Assembly: GCA_022606425.2 (NCBI GenBank)
Contig: JAHDVF020001313.1
Span: 1,178,001 to 1,242,000, forward strand
Direction of reading: 5' to 3'
Source: Lepidostoma basale
Lineage: Eukaryota; Arthropoda; Insecta; Trichoptera; Lepidostomatidae
DNA length: 64,000 nucleotides
How positions within the stretch are numbered: position 1 is the stretch's first letter; every line of letters starts with the position of its first letter. Positions 22,125 through 34,753 of this stretch are shown here, piece after piece. The notes beneath the pieces are model-generated. The model ran no database searches. It was not told where the DNA came from and worked only from the letters and a program-made list of their open reading frames with translations. The translations under genes and the position numbers were made by a program.

Positions 22125-22610
22125 AGCTTGGTAGGTCTGCATTCGGAAGGCTGGGCAACATCGTCGGACATGACACAAAATTTAAAAACAAAAATGCTGG
22201 ACCGGTGTGCGTTATCTGTGATGACCTACGGATGCAAGACATGGACGTTAACTAAAGAAGAAATGCATAAAATCAAATGGAAAGATCCAGCTTAGGGACC
22301 ATATACCCAACGTGGATATAAGAATACCCCCCAGGGTCTTCGATGTAGGGATACGCATTGCGAGGATGAAGTGGCAGTGGGCTGGTCATGTGTGTCGACG
22401 GGATGATGGAAATGGAGCCAGAGGGTTACTGAATGGAGATCAAGGTTGGGCCGGAGAAGTGTCGGGAGACAGCCTACCAGGTGGAGCAATGATATTGTGC
22501 GGGCGGCTGGAAGGGCCTGGAGAACACTGGCGAGAGACCGAGAGAGATGGCGTTAGTGTGGAGAGGCTTACGTCCAGCAGTGGATGGAGACAAGCTGACA
22601 AGATTATGAA
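22125..22610 (+). mobile_element. LINE 3' fragment, family B, diverged
   Basis: Pieces LKTKMLDRCALSVMTYGCKT, WTLTKEEMHKIKW and RIARMKWQWAGHVCRRDDGN, in more than one frame, correspond to the family-B C-terminus. No (TGA)n tail is preserved. It lies just downstream of the AT-rich DNA behind nucleobindin. Confidence 0.7.
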
Positions 22611-22639
22611 TAAAATAAAATCTCAAAAATAAATCTTGA

Positions 22640-25488
22640 AAACATTTATTACAAATTTTATACATACAGTTGCAGAAATTCATCTATACTATAAATAAAG
22701 GTTTATTTTATCTAGAGATTCATTAAAACTATTGAACTGAACTGACGTGGGAAAGAAAAAAAAATATTCAATAAAGTATCTACAGAATTAATTAATCCAA
22801 TTATATAGAGATAGCACTATGTTCGTTGATATACTTAAAACAACATAACTCTTGGTTGATTTTGGCACCACCTGAGAGATTTAAAGACATCATACGGGGT
22901 TATTTCAAACATTAGGTAAAAGAAGTACTTGAAGTGCCTTATCATTTTTTTAGTTAAAAATAAAACTATTTGCATTTACATAAAAAAATGTATTACATGG
23001 TCACCCTATTTTGTGGAGGTGATAAATGTAAATATAAGAATAAAAAAAATTAGAATTTAACCCACTCACATAATTTTAATAATACAAACGAGAAAGAAAG
23101 TTCAGCTTGAAATTTAGTTCGGTTCTGTTAGATTTTCAGTTAAAAAATTATACTTTATGTTTATGTAATTCAAATGAATAATAATGTTTGAGATATAACC
23201 TTTGCGACATAAAAACAAACAATATTAACAACAAAAACAATAGAAAGTCAAAGCAAAGTAGTCATTTTTCACAACAACAAAATCATCCAATGTAGTGTTA
23301 TTTATTAATTTTTATCATAATAAAAAATATATACACACAATATACAACTAGTACATTACATACTGTTTGGAATAAATGTAAATTTGATGTGGTTTATATG
23401 TTAACCCAACTCATTGTATATTATATGAACCCATTTATATATGTGTTAAAAATATGACTTGAATAGAAGTAATTGAAATTCTATGTAAACTATATATAAA
23501 AAATATGTGAAAAATAAAGAAAATAAAGTTTTTTTTAGTTTTTACCGCTTGTATGTAATCCTCGCTAAGTTATGAGGCTCAATCTCCAAAATATATTTTT
23601 GCCTTGTCTTTTAGAGTAGAAACACCCTAAAAAAAACTTAATTTTACATGACTTACAATGAAAAAATATGTATCATTAATAATTTCTAATAATTTATTGA
23701 CGAGTTATATGGTTATTCGCTTTAATGAAAAGGTGAAATAAATGTTGAATAATTTTTTTTAAATGCTTTAGAATTTTATAATTGTTGTTGAAATTATTTG
23801 TAAAATACTAACCAAATGCACGCATAATAAAGAATGCATAAAGAAATCAACCGAAAAGTATTAAATATGCACAGGAACAATGTAATACAACTGTTGGAAT
23901 GTATGAATTATTAAATGAAAATGATGTGTATTTCTTAAGATTTAATTTGCAAGTGTTACCATTTAAGTTGTAAAAATAAATGCCTTTATAAAAATATAAT
24001 AAATAAATAAAAAGCACTACTGGAAGTCACAATGGCATATCAGACAAATACATATTTTCGTGTGAATCCAAAGTGGTTGCATTTTTATATATGTTTTGAG
24101 ACCTATTTGTAATGTTATATTACAAGCTTATAATCCTTGGTAAAGAGAACAATCTTAAAGAGAGAACTTGTATCAAATAATCAAATCAAGAGATCCCTTG
24201 TAGAACGATCAAGGGGAAAAGCTGAACTAATAAAGAATTACCACTCAGGATTCACTTATAACAGGGAATAATATTATCACATTTATGTAACAAATAATTA
24301 ATAGATTTATTTCATATTAACAGTATACTTTGACATGTTTATACTTTATGGGAATAACATGGTTGTACAAAGTACTAAAACAGTATCAATGCAACTATCA
24401 ATGAATAGTAAGTCAAGTGTGTTATAGTTCTTTAATGATTGATTTCATTTCTTTAAATACACAAATTATAAAAGAGCATATATCACAAAATATATCTGGT
24501 AATAAGTGTTTTACTTTTGAGTTATATATATTTTGAATATACAGTTAATTTCAGTTAGAATGATGAAAAATACAAATTGTATATTGTACTATTTGTAATA
24601 CAATCTTGAAATGTTGCTTTTCATATAAATAAAAAAGATGAATAATCAAAACAATACAATTTCAAGCACAAAATGTTAATTAGATCTGAAACAAGCAACT
24701 TTAATACTAATCACAATCAAATTTGAAACAAAAAATAAATCTAACAAGTTATATAACTCTGATAATTTGTGTATTGTAAAGAGTGAAAATAACTTTTATA
24801 TTTCCGTAGAAGTTGAATAAAATTTGAAATATATATAAAATTCACATCTCAATAGACTTCCAACAACTTTCATTTAAATAAACCTAACATTACATATATG
24901 TAATATTGAAGTCGACATAATGAGTAATTTCATAGACAATGGCATACGTTTTAAATGGTTCTTGTTCTTAAATTTGATCGAAAGATGACAAATGGTAAAG
25001 AGAAAAATAAACGTTTTACATTGCCAAATAATTTTTACATTAGATTTCTAAATAATATATTACATTGAATATTGGAACAACCAAAATATCGTCTTCTGTG
25101 CTTTCAAGAACTTTGTAATACTCCATTTTTTAAAAGAGTACTTCACTTTTGATCCTGGATATTTTTTCGAACGGCAGATCTGGGATATTTTCTAAACAGA
25201 AGATACCAATTTGCAAGTTATAAAGCTGGCACTTTTTTAAGGTTCTAATGGATCCATTCATAAAAATAACTTATGCTCCTACCTTGAATATTATTCAGAT
25301 GGTTTCTTAGTTAAAACGTCGTGGGGCCACCGGTATCTTCGTGAGAAGCAATCGAACATTAGACACAATAATGAAAAACACATGTATTTGTCAATCTTAT
25401 ACAGTAATTAATAATCAAACTTTCTATTTAATAGGTCAAAAAATAAAAATGCCAAAGTGAAATATATATGGTACATCAATATAACCAT
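22640..25488. other. AT-rich DNA without TE signatures, behind nucleobindin
   Basis: About 2.8 kb of very AT-rich sequence with no open frame, repeat terminus or LINE fragment, unlike both flanks. It lies immediately 3' of the nucleobindin stop codon on its strand. It may hold a long or alternative 3' UTR, but only the short-UTR poly(A) signal at 25489-25494 is clear. Confidence 0.35.
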
Positions 25489-25494
25489 TTTATT
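25489..25494 (-). terminator. Probable poly(A) signal of nucleobindin
   Basis: AATAAA on the minus strand, about 95 nt past the stop codon. This is the first such signal downstream. Other AT-rich signals farther on are possible. Confidence 0.5.
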
Positions 25495-25588
25495 AAAATT
25501 GTCTTGGCTTTGAAGTAAACTTAAGATCATATCTTAATATTTAATATAATTGTATTATATATATCACATGTAGGAATTCAAAAATTGT

Positions 25589-26326
25589 TTAGACATGATT
25601 GGGTTGGGGATGAATTTGAGATGAATCGTATTGATGGCTGTTTGGCAGCTGGTTTGGTTTTGGTTGTTCGTTGCTTTTAATTTGATTCTGGCTGTTTGGA
25701 TTTTGTCCCTGCGATGGTTGCAATTGTTGAGGATTTTGAATTTGACCTTGTGGCTGTTGGACTTGACCTTGTGGTTGTTGGACTTGATCTTGTGGTTGTT
25801 GGACTTGACCTTGTGGTTGTTGGACTTGACCTTGTGGTTGTTGAACTTGACCTTGTGGTTGTTGTGGGTTCTGGGCTTGAGCTTGAGGGTGTTGGGCCTG
25901 TCCTTGTGGGTTAGGGGCTTGACCTTGAGGGTGCTGGGCTTGAGCTTGAGGGTGCTGGGCTTGAGCTTGAGGGTATTGGGCCTGTGGTTGAGGTTGCTGG
26001 GCCTGAACTTGAGGATGTTGGGCTTGTCCTTGAGGGTACTGGGCTTGTGGATGTTGAGCCTGTCCCTGCTGGTGAGGGGCTTGTCCTTGAGGGTACTGCG
26101 GCTGTCCTTGAGCTTGCTGTACCTGCCCCTGCTGGTAAGGTACCTGTCCTTGGGGCATCTGAGGATATTGTCCATGCTGCAGCTGTGGATGTTGCGGTTG
26201 GCCCTGCGGGTACTGCATCTGTCCAGGGGGATAGTTCGGGTGCGGTTGCTGGAACTGTCCTTGCGGCAGTGCATTCGGATGATATTGTTGTCCATATTGT
26301 GGTTGTTGCGGGTATCCAGGCTGAGG
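25589..26326 (-). CDS. NUCB1: Nucleobindin last exon, Gln/Pro repeat tail
   Basis: Begins PQPGYPQQPQYGQQYHPN, then some 30 imperfect PQGQ/HPQAQ units, and a perfect-phase minisatellite of the 21-nt unit PQGQVQQ near 25735-25865. It ends SQIHPQPNHV and stops at 25589. Because the repeat unit length is a multiple of three, other frames on both strands also stay open across it; those are shadows. The tail is likely disordered and length-polymorphic. Its function is unknown. Confidence 0.9.
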   Translation of the reverse strand, partial: PQPGYPQQPQYGQQYHPNALPQGQFQQPHPNYPPGQMQYPQGQPQHPQLQHGQYPQMPQGQVPYQQGQVQQAQGQPQYPQGQAPHQQGQAQHPQAQYPQGQAQHPQVQAQQPQPQAQYPQAQAQHPQAQAQHPQGQAPNPQGQAQHPQAQAQNPQQPQGQVQQPQGQVQQPQGQVQQPQDQVQQPQGQVQQPQGQIQNPQQLQPSQGQNPNSQNQIKSNEQPKPNQLPNSHQYDSSQIHPQPNHV

Positions 26327-29300
26327 CTGGTTAACAAAAAATAATAAAAACTTATGATGTGTTGATACATGGGATTTGCAAGTAAAATAAATAATGTAAC
26401 TCAGAGATACTTAATATATTATTAATCAATTTAAATAAACTCACATGATACTGTTGTCCTTGGAAATTAGGGTGTAGAGAATTCTGCATAAGAAAAATTA
26501 AAATAAAATTCCACAATTAAATATAATTATATCAAGTAAAAGTAATAGGAAGCATACTCACATCGCCTTCACGAGACATTCTGTGAAATTCTTCAATTCG
26601 TCTCCTCTCAAATTCTCTATATTCCTCCTGAGTGTACAATTGTTGCTCATCCAGTCCTTTCCATCCTTCGTCCTTTTCAAACTCTGCCTTTCGAGTTTCA
26701 GTTAGAAATTCTTCATAGCTAATGAAACCGTCTCGGTTGGTGTCTGACTCTACGAACACATGCTCTCTCATCCTCTCCATCTCCTCTTGCCGCTCTCTGA
26801 TGTCGTCTTCGGGAAGGCCGCTTTTATAGAGCTTATCCAGTTCTTTGACAAAAAGGGCCTTCACTTCTATTTGATCCCATAAACCATTGCCATCCACATC
26901 TGAAACAAGAATGATGTATTTTAATTAAGAAACATACACTTATTAAACCCACCACAATTAATGAATTTACCAGACAAGATGACATTATTTGTATATATGT
27001 ACTTAATATATAAAAAATATTCATGTTTATATATATTATGTCTAACAGTTGTTTTAGTTTTGTATTAAAATGATCATTTATAAATAGCATTGAGAAGATG
27101 CAGAGATTGCCTACATTTAAAGGAATATTGTTTTTGGTTAATATAGAATTGTTGATAATTTTACCAAATATGCCTGAACAATATCATATTTCTGTTCCAT
27201 TTATTTAGTTGTAGACATTTTATCACAAAATGTTAAGCAGCAACAAGATTTAACGGCATTGGATGTGATTAATATACGAAAATGGAGAGACCTGGTTTTC
27301 AAAATTAAATTTTACAGATAAAAAACAGCAAAAAACGAGATTTTTTTCAAACAATGATACAGTATGTACATTAAGTAGGTCAACCGGCGAGGTCTTGGTC
27401 CCGACAAAGCCCCTTAAGAGGGGTTACACTGTAATAGTATTTTATAGAATAAACAAACTTACTAAAACATTCAATGCTTTTATAAATGAACTTTTCATTC
27501 AATAATAATAATTAATAAGATCCAAGTAAAGTACTGAACGTAAATCTACAAATATAATCAAAATACTCTCAACGAGTTTCAGATTGGTGACCTATCGCTT
27601 TTGTACCAAGTGCTCTAAGTGAGTGTTCCCCAACCGGTGGTCCGCGGCCCGCAGAAAAAATTCCACCGGGCCCCAAATAATATGCCAAATTTCAAGAAAA
27701 TCGTTAATTAAATTATTTATGCGAAAACGCATTTTCGTCCATTTCCTCAATAAAATCGAAACAAAGGAATAGGCAGGACGTGAAAGCAGCACTTTGTCTT
27801 TTAGAGACAGCACTGCAGCCAAGAATATCCAATAATTAGCAAAGATGCAACAGCAGGTTTTACATTAGTTTGTTGAAAAAACCCTTTGTTTTTGTTAAAT
27901 TTTAATTGTATCAGACTGTTATATGTACATTTGTTAGTTATTTTTATATCTGTCACAATATTAGATTAAAAAAATATTACATAAAAACCATGTATCAGTA
28001 TTAGTGGTCTGTGATTTTTTTTTCAATTTTTTACCGGTTTGCAGGTGCAAAAAGTTGGGGAACACTGCTCTAAGCCATTGGGCTATGGTACCATAATGAA
28101 TTATGTATAAATTAAATAATATTAATCCAATATAAATGCCTCAAATCAGAGTACTGATTACAAGAATGTAAACTAAAAACTCTAAATTTCAAGAATGTAA
28201 ACTAAAAATTTACTAACAATAGAAGAATACTATAAATATATACATATCGCGCAAGTCATGTCGCATCAAATAATAAAACAAAATAATGCATTCACAATAT
28301 TAAAAATATCATATTCGCATGAGCAAGAGATGAGGAAAAATTCGCTATGATAATGTGAATTTACTTACAAAGATCTGAAAAGAATTTTACAATACTCTAT
28401 ATTCATTTATATGCAGATGGTTATTTAAACTCACTCACTGACAGTTGAACAAACGTTGCGGTCTTGTTCTGTTTAATCCGTGGATATTATTAACATTAAA
28501 TTACCAATTTGTAAATTACATATAGTGGATAAAGATTGACAAGAAAGAGAAATGCATCCTGCAGTTTTGCATCTATCTGAAGACCATGATTAATAGGAGA
28601 TTGTAAATGAAGTGACAGACAAATGGTTTCTAATTAAAAGGGCTGGGAGTCTACGATACACCCCCATAACAAAAGTGACGATTTAAAATATTGAAGAATG
28701 CAGAACAAAAAGAAAATTCTAAAACAAAAATCTAACATTACATTTTTAAACACTGTGCATCAATCTATATACTTGCTATGAAAAAATAAATTATACTACC
28801 ATAAAATGTTACGTATTCTAATAAGAGTTATAGAAATATCGGGGTTTTAAAAAGATCTACATTTCTGTAAAGTAATATTTGTATTATGAACAAATAATAT
28901 ATTGTTTTATGGATATATTAAATGAGTAGCTCCAATTGTTTACATCGTGTGCAAATCGTGTTATCAGTAAGCAGATTGGGAATATTACAAATATCAAGCG
29001 AGATGATTGACGTATGCAATATAGAAATACGATTTACCGTGTATTTGGAAAAATGTTAGGAGGTTAAAGTCTTGCAAATCCATCTTGTCGAGGTTCTTCC
29101 ACACCTCTTGCAGATGGTCTCGGCTGCCAGGGTGGTGAAGCTGCAGGGCAGGAAGGAAACAATTATGTACTAAAGTGGTAGAACTCACCATGAAGCATGA
29201 AAAATGTCTTAGGATCAAACACTTGGCTGTCCATATGGTCCTGCTTCTCCCAAACTTCCTCGAGCTGCTGCCGGCTCCCCGGGTGGTGCAACTGTACGAT

Positions 29301-32300
29301 TTAATCACTTTATTCTGTATTCAATTCTCATTCCAATCAAACATACCATTACCCCACATAGACAATAGAAGAAAGGAATAGGAACAGTCATACATAGAGA
29401 ATAAAGTTCACAGCGAAACTTGTAATATAAATAAAATATTATATGATTTTAATTAAACTGACAAATATCATTTATACCTAAAAACGATATTTACAAAAAT
29501 AAAGCAATCATCATATTAAACTTTTTGGTCTTCTAAAATATAACAGTTCATACATAGATCAGTCGATGTCAATCAGTGAATCTTCCTCGTCAAACATCCA
29601 GAGGAAGACCTAGGAACACGTGGATGATTCAGTGCAATAGCGTCTTGCAGAGAAATGGCTTGAGTGAAGGCGACACTCAGAACCGTAAGAAGTACAGCCC
29701 GAGATGGAGAAGAGCCGACCCCCAACAGTCAACACAGACAATTAGTTGGGATAGCGCCAGGAAGAAGACATACGAGTAGATCAGTCAAAGCATTGTTTAT
29801 TTTGAAAGGAATTTTCATTCCAGCAGCACAGTTTTTTGTAAAAATGATATTGTTGTATTGTAAATATGCATATTATTGTGCCGAATTTACTGGAAAGAGG
29901 ATTATCTTATTTTTGTCACAATTTGAACAGTATTAAATTGGATACATTTGTCAATCGGTTTTATTAAAAAAAAAAAGTAAAACACTAAAATATAATAAAG
30001 AAAAATTGTTAGTGATAAATATACATTGTTAAGTGCTGGGTAAGCGGGAGTGAGAAGTGCGGGAAAACTAAAGTGCCAAGTGCTGAAATATAAAATTTAT
30101 AAGAATTAACCACATCCAATTAAAATATTCCATATAGGTAAGCAAAAACTGATACAGTCACTATACTTGTAATACATAAACAAAACTAAAAATGAGTCAA
30201 CGAAATTGTTTTAAATTGAAGAGTTCTCAACATTTGAAACAAATTGTCTGTAGCGTTAAATGATGTTACCAATTAATGTTGCATAACATGGTCACAAGTT
30301 TTAATATTACTTCTAATAAAACTATAAATGCAACTAAAACCGAAACTGTTATTTGTATTTCCATAATTGTGTCTAGGGCACTATTAAAAGAATAATTTTT
30401 CCTTCACTATACAATAAAAAAAATAGCTCATGTTTATTAAGCAAGACATTATAAATAAGTTGTAAAAATTATTGCAGTTTAAATGGCACATTAATTTCCA
30501 TTGCATTTGTATGTAAATAAACTGTTCCATTAGTAATAAAATAAATTATATTCCAAGCTAGGAGCTGTTGCCTTAGGTGCAAATATTGACAAAGATTTTT
30601 ATGTTCCCATATACCATTTGGCCAGTGTAATATGGAGCAACACAGTTAGCTCAGGCCATATCTCTAAAGTATGGCCTTGCCCACACTTTGGACTGGTATG
30701 GACTAACAATGATAATATTCAAGTGTATTTAAAGCCCTTGAAATAGTAGGTTAACTAAGAAACCATTATTAAATTTAAACATATAACTTGGAAGTGCTGA
30801 TAAAAAAACTGAAAATCAAAAATATTATATCTTACCGGTTCATGTTTTTTATGCTTTTCTTCCATGTCATGCAATTCTTTTTCATATTCCTTTTTGTGTT
30901 CCTCGTCTAACGTCTGCATTTTTTGTTGTTTTTCATATTCTTTTTGCATCTCATATTCCTGTAACCGCCAACATAATACACATATTACAATTTGGGTTAT
31001 TTTGTTAACAACTAATTAGTGGAGAGATCAAATACGTATTAATCAGTGGACTGTAAAGAAAAATGTATTTTCTGAAACTTTCAGCAGAGTAAATTTTGTT
31101 TGTTTTATAAAAGACTCCAGAAAGATTATTTTGGCACGATGACATCAGAATACACGTTCAAGGAGCAAAAAAAAATACCAAAACAGAAAAAATAAGTTAA
31201 GTAATTTAGATATAAGGGTCATAAAAGTTATCATATTATAATTATGTATAGTTAAGTACTTAAACAGAATTTTATGCCTATAAGAGTGTTTTATATACTA
31301 AAACATGTTTTATAGGTAAGTTTACCTTGAATTCAACACGACGTTTCTTATCTGCTTCCATCAAGTCTTCGCTGGTCTTAATTATAAGCTTCTTTAAGTC
31401 CTCAATCTCAAAAGTATGCGGGTTGTTGTGGTCCAGGTGCTCTAACTGCACGCTCACCTTGGCGTGATCCGTGTCCAGCTCATTCTGCAGCTCGAACTGC
31501 TTATTAGCCAGGTGGCGGAGCCTCTCCAGCTCTTGCCGTTTAATTTCATCCAACTTGGTCCGGACATTGTGATTCACAAAGTCTAACTCTTGAGATATTT
31601 TACCAGACTAAAATTCAATTATCAGAATGTATTAATTAGAACTAGCATTTATTTTATGTTTATGAATATATGAAAAGTAAAAATATATTTTTGTACCTTC
31701 TTGGACAAATTTACTATTAGATAATGAATATAAAATAGACATTCGTGCCCAGTAGTTAAATTTCACTTGGTAAAAGGTCAACAGAATATTAATATTTCCA
31801 TGTTTGTATATAATTTAATTTTTGTTTTTGAGTTTGCTTCTTTAGAACGGGTTATCCCAGTTGCGAGATATTAAAACCATGTACTTGGTAAATGATCAAT
31901 ATAATTATTATTAAAAAAAATTGCATCGTATAATATCAAGTCTAGTATGACGTGGAAGTTGGTAAGCAATATTATATCTACCCACACTTGTTAATTACAT
32001 AGAAAATTTGCGTTAATAAACAAAACATTAAACAGTAGAGAACACAAAATCTGTCTATTGTCGATCCGTTATAAGATTACCTCATTACAAGAAGAAATTT
32101 GGTTCCTCGCATTCCTCTCCCCCCACTACGATCCCTCATCCCCGCGCAGCCCCACCGGCTAGCCGAGCCGTCTCGACCGCCTTGTCGTGTGTCGAAATAT
32201 ATTAACTTATTCAGTCCCTATATTAAAATGGATGCGCCGCCAATAAATCCAAATTCACTCTCGCCAATCGTTAAGAAAAAAAGAGGACAGGTAAGGATTA

Positions 32301-33822
32301 GTTATTTATTGTCTAAAAAAATTCTCTTTTTTTTTTCTTTTACTTTTTGATATTTCGGATAAATCATCCGCGGAAAATTAGTTTTTTTTTTAAGGCGATG
32401 ATGATATTTTCAACTTCGGGTCAATTCTTGGCCCATTTGATAAATCTGATGCCACATAGAATGCAATATACATATTTATATTTATTAACAAAAGATTATC
32501 ATAAGTTTCAAAATAATAAATTTTTAACTTCGGGTATTAAGTCATTTTGTGCTGCCGTAACACTGGTACAATCCACGCGGGCCCAGTAGGCAGGTAGTAT
32601 TTGCAGATATTATTTATTTACAATTAGTTATTACCTGTATTCGCCCGTAATTTGTAAAGGAATTTTTGAAAAGGTCTCAAAATGTTATTGCGGTATCTTT
32701 CCGCATTACTTAAACAATGCATTATGCTATTTGTATATGTCGAACAGTCGAAGGGTTTAAAAAACCCAGGAATTTTTATTGATTTACTTAAAGTCTGTGT
32801 ACAAAAAATCACTTTAAATTGTACCGAAAACATTCCGTAAAATTGTACCGCCTGGTGGGAATGACATCCCGTTATTTGCCGAATAGATAAGGTTTTAATT
32901 ATTATTATTAGTAATACAGTACAAGTGAACAAAACATTTGCATTTTTTTTTTTAAATACAGTTTTCTGAAATACTGCAAAAGTAGTTGTAAATTGTATTG
33001 TGTCGAGTCGGAACTTACTAATTTAGCAAAGCTTAGGTTTTTTACATGCAATTTCATGTGAACATTTATATTTGTGTATACATTTTCAATATTGTCAGCA
33101 AAACACCAATTAGGTACTAAAATTAATCCGATCCCTGAGTCAGCGGTGACGGTCTTTTATGTAAGCCGCCCGTTAGGAGTTTACCTAACTATAGGAGGAA
33201 ACCATTATCAAATACATAGATTGTTTAATACGTTTTTTAATTATCATTTAAAATATTTCAATTTTATTAGTATCCTGGGGTTGAAGTGTTGAGAGCAAGA
33301 GATGGGAAAATGGGCAGAGCATGCGCGTAATGAGGTATTCTTAAGTTAAACGGCCTATAGTAATAAATGATATAAAATGTATTTAGTATGTCAGGAAAGA
33401 AAAGTGTGGCTGTCTATTCTTTCTGCCTACCCCTTCGGTGAGACGGCGCAACGGTTAAATTGTTAATTCTAAAATGATTAAAAAATATATATACAATAGA
33501 AACTCCTTACTCTAATGTCAGCTTCTTCTGCTTTCTGTAATTTCTCTCTGAATTCTGGATCAGTCTCTAATGCTTCAACAACTTGTGACAAATATCGGTG
33601 GTACTCTACATATGGCTCCTGTTTAAAATAAAATTATGGTGAGCATATTTCAATTCAAAATACAGTTGGTAAATGTATTAGAAGAATTATATATCGTTTG
33701 ATTGAAAATAATCTTACGGTATCCGTATTGGAGTCATCTTCTGTATTCTTCTGCGTCACGGGAGGTGCTGTCACTCCATGCAGTACACATCCCACGACCC
33801 CAAGTAACAATAAAAACTTCAT
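25589..33822 (-). CDS. NUCB1: Nucleobindin (NUCB1/NUCB2-like), nine coding exons
   Basis: Calcium- and DNA-binding protein of the Golgi and secretory pathway (family knowledge). Exons: 33822-33718, 33618-33511, 31607-31326, 30958-30836, 29291-29189 or 29140-29038, 26899-26562, 26483-26445, 26326-25589. All junctions are GT-AG and phase-consistent, giving 611 residues. Visible parts: signal peptide MKFLLLLGVVGCVLHGVTA (1-19); SGKISQELDFVNHNVRTKLD, a hallmark block (72-91); charged coiled coil (166-206); PGSR...TFF..LH block (207-240); two canonical EF-hands, DVDGNGLWDQIE (241-252) and DTNRDGFISYEE; and a 245-residue C-terminus dominated by PQGQ repeats. The start is the first ATG after an acceptor, 5 nt into the exon. 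The Gln/Pro tail is much longer than in vertebrate nucleobindins. A poly(A) signal lies at 25489-25494. Introns carry a hAT MITE and a LINE piece. Confidence 0.95.
27621..28067. mobile_element. Non-autonomous hAT element in a nucleobindin intron
   Basis: Terminal inverted repeats GAGTGTTCCCCAACCGG (left) and CAGTGTTCCCCAAC (right end, reverse complement), 447 bp. It is flanked by CTCTAAGT (27613-27620) and CTCTAAGC (28068-28075), an 8-bp duplication with one mismatch. It holds no transposase ORF. Confidence 0.85.
29038..29140 (-). CDS. NUCB1: Nucleobindin alternative exon 6b (tandem duplicate)
   Basis: Also exactly 103 nt with the same phases, acceptor CTGCCCTGCAG and donor GTAAAT. It encodes LHHPGSRDHLQEVWKNLDKM and then ...FNLLTFFQIH. 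It matches exon 6a at 20 of 34 residues. The frame is intact and the splice sites are canonical, so it is under constraint or recently so. The 48-nt intron between 6a and 6b (29141-29188) is very short. Confidence 0.8.
29189..29291 (-). CDS. NUCB1: Nucleobindin alternative exon 6a
   Basis: 103 nt, phase 0 in and phase 1 out, acceptor CGTACAG, donor GTGAGT. It encodes LHHPGSRQQLEEVWEKQDHM, then the ...FDPKTFFMLH segment, and contributes the first base of the Asp that opens EF-hand 1. DPKTFF matches the conserved nucleobindin pattern better than exon 6b, so this is probably the ancestral copy. Confidence 0.85.
29570..29785 (+). mobile_element. LINE 3' fragment in a nucleobindin intron
   Basis: The frame encodes SRGRPRNTWMIQCNSVLQRN, then RWRRADPQQ, with a terminal GAAGAAG. 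This is the GRPRxTW block that ends many LINE proteins here. It cannot be assigned firmly to one of the other families. Confidence 0.6.
32228..32290 (+). CDS. Possible first coding exon of an unknown plus-strand gene
   Basis: ATG at 32228 opens MDAPPINPNSLSPIVKKKRG, then Gln, followed at once by a good donor (CAG|GTAAGG). The preceding 120 bp is GC-rich, unlike the neighbourhood. It sits antisense in the intron between nucleobindin exons 3 and 4. No second exon was found, so it may be a nested gene, part of a DNA transposon or chance. Confidence 0.25.
33380..33460 (+). mobile_element. LINE family A, terminal fragment
   Basis: AAGTGTGGCTGTCTATTCTT through CTACCCCTTCGGTGAGACGG is the family-A 3' end, here ending GGCGCAACGG instead of GGCGTGATGG. 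It lies in the intron about 50 bp beyond the donor of nucleobindin exon 3. Confidence 0.7.
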
Positions 33823-34753
33823 TTTCTCTGCAATTATAAACAATTCCAAATATCCAAAAGTTAGAACAATTGCTACAAAATTTTAGGTCTCTATGACAAC
33901 AAGTTTGTACATAATTATTGTTTAAAAAAAAAATTAAAAAAACTGGGCTGACAAAAAAAATGGTTAAATTAATTGCCGGGGCAGAAGAAAAAAAAACGTG
34001 TGGGATTTGAATGAATATTTGAGTAGATAATGTTTATTTAAAGGAAAAGTCAACAACAGTAAAACTTAATGGTTGCTTTACATTAAATAATTAATTCAAT
34101 TAGACAACAATAAGATTAATTAGATATTAATTCGTCATCAATGAAATATCATATTTTTATAAATTTAATTATATAAAGATATTAAATCAAATGAAGTGAG
34201 TACACGTTGCAAAACAAAAATCAAGAAATATATTGGTTCACACGACTAATGAACACGTCATTTTATACCAAACTTTATTTATGATTTTATGACTCACAGA
34301 ACTTAAACGTGTATCATGAGGAAAATATTTACTTATTTCAAAGTTGTTTTTTTACAGAAAACCCCAACACTTATAGTCGTTAAATAGGAACAAAAATTCC
34401 ACAACCTAAGCGTACCACTGACGTGTTATTATTGACGTTCGCAAATTTGTCGTTGTCTTCGCTTGTAAAAAATATATATATATATTCTGTGCACAATCAT
34501 TAGGTGACAAGGTTTAACACTGAAGACAATAAGTAAATAGAATAAATTATCTTCTGTTATATCAAGGAGAGGGCAAATACATTGAAATTATGGTGAAACA
34601 AGAATACGTTTGGCAATCGGATAAAATATTTGACTAGAGTTTTCCTAACAAAATACAGGATTATATGAAACAAATATCATATAGACGCAAGCAAAAAGTT
34701 CATACCTGTTTGTAAAGTGAATTATTTTAAATATAAAGAGCACAAAAACTCAC

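Noticed and set aside
25735..25865. Regular repeats that could suggest a CRISPR array
   Set aside because: Direct tandem repeats without spacers, inside a eukaryotic coding exon.
25631..26344. Long plus-strand frames rich in L/W/V (237, 116 and 72 residues) and the minus-strand 268-residue frame
   Set aside because: They are shadows of the nucleobindin PQGQ minisatellite, whose unit is a multiple of three; there is no independent start context or splice support.
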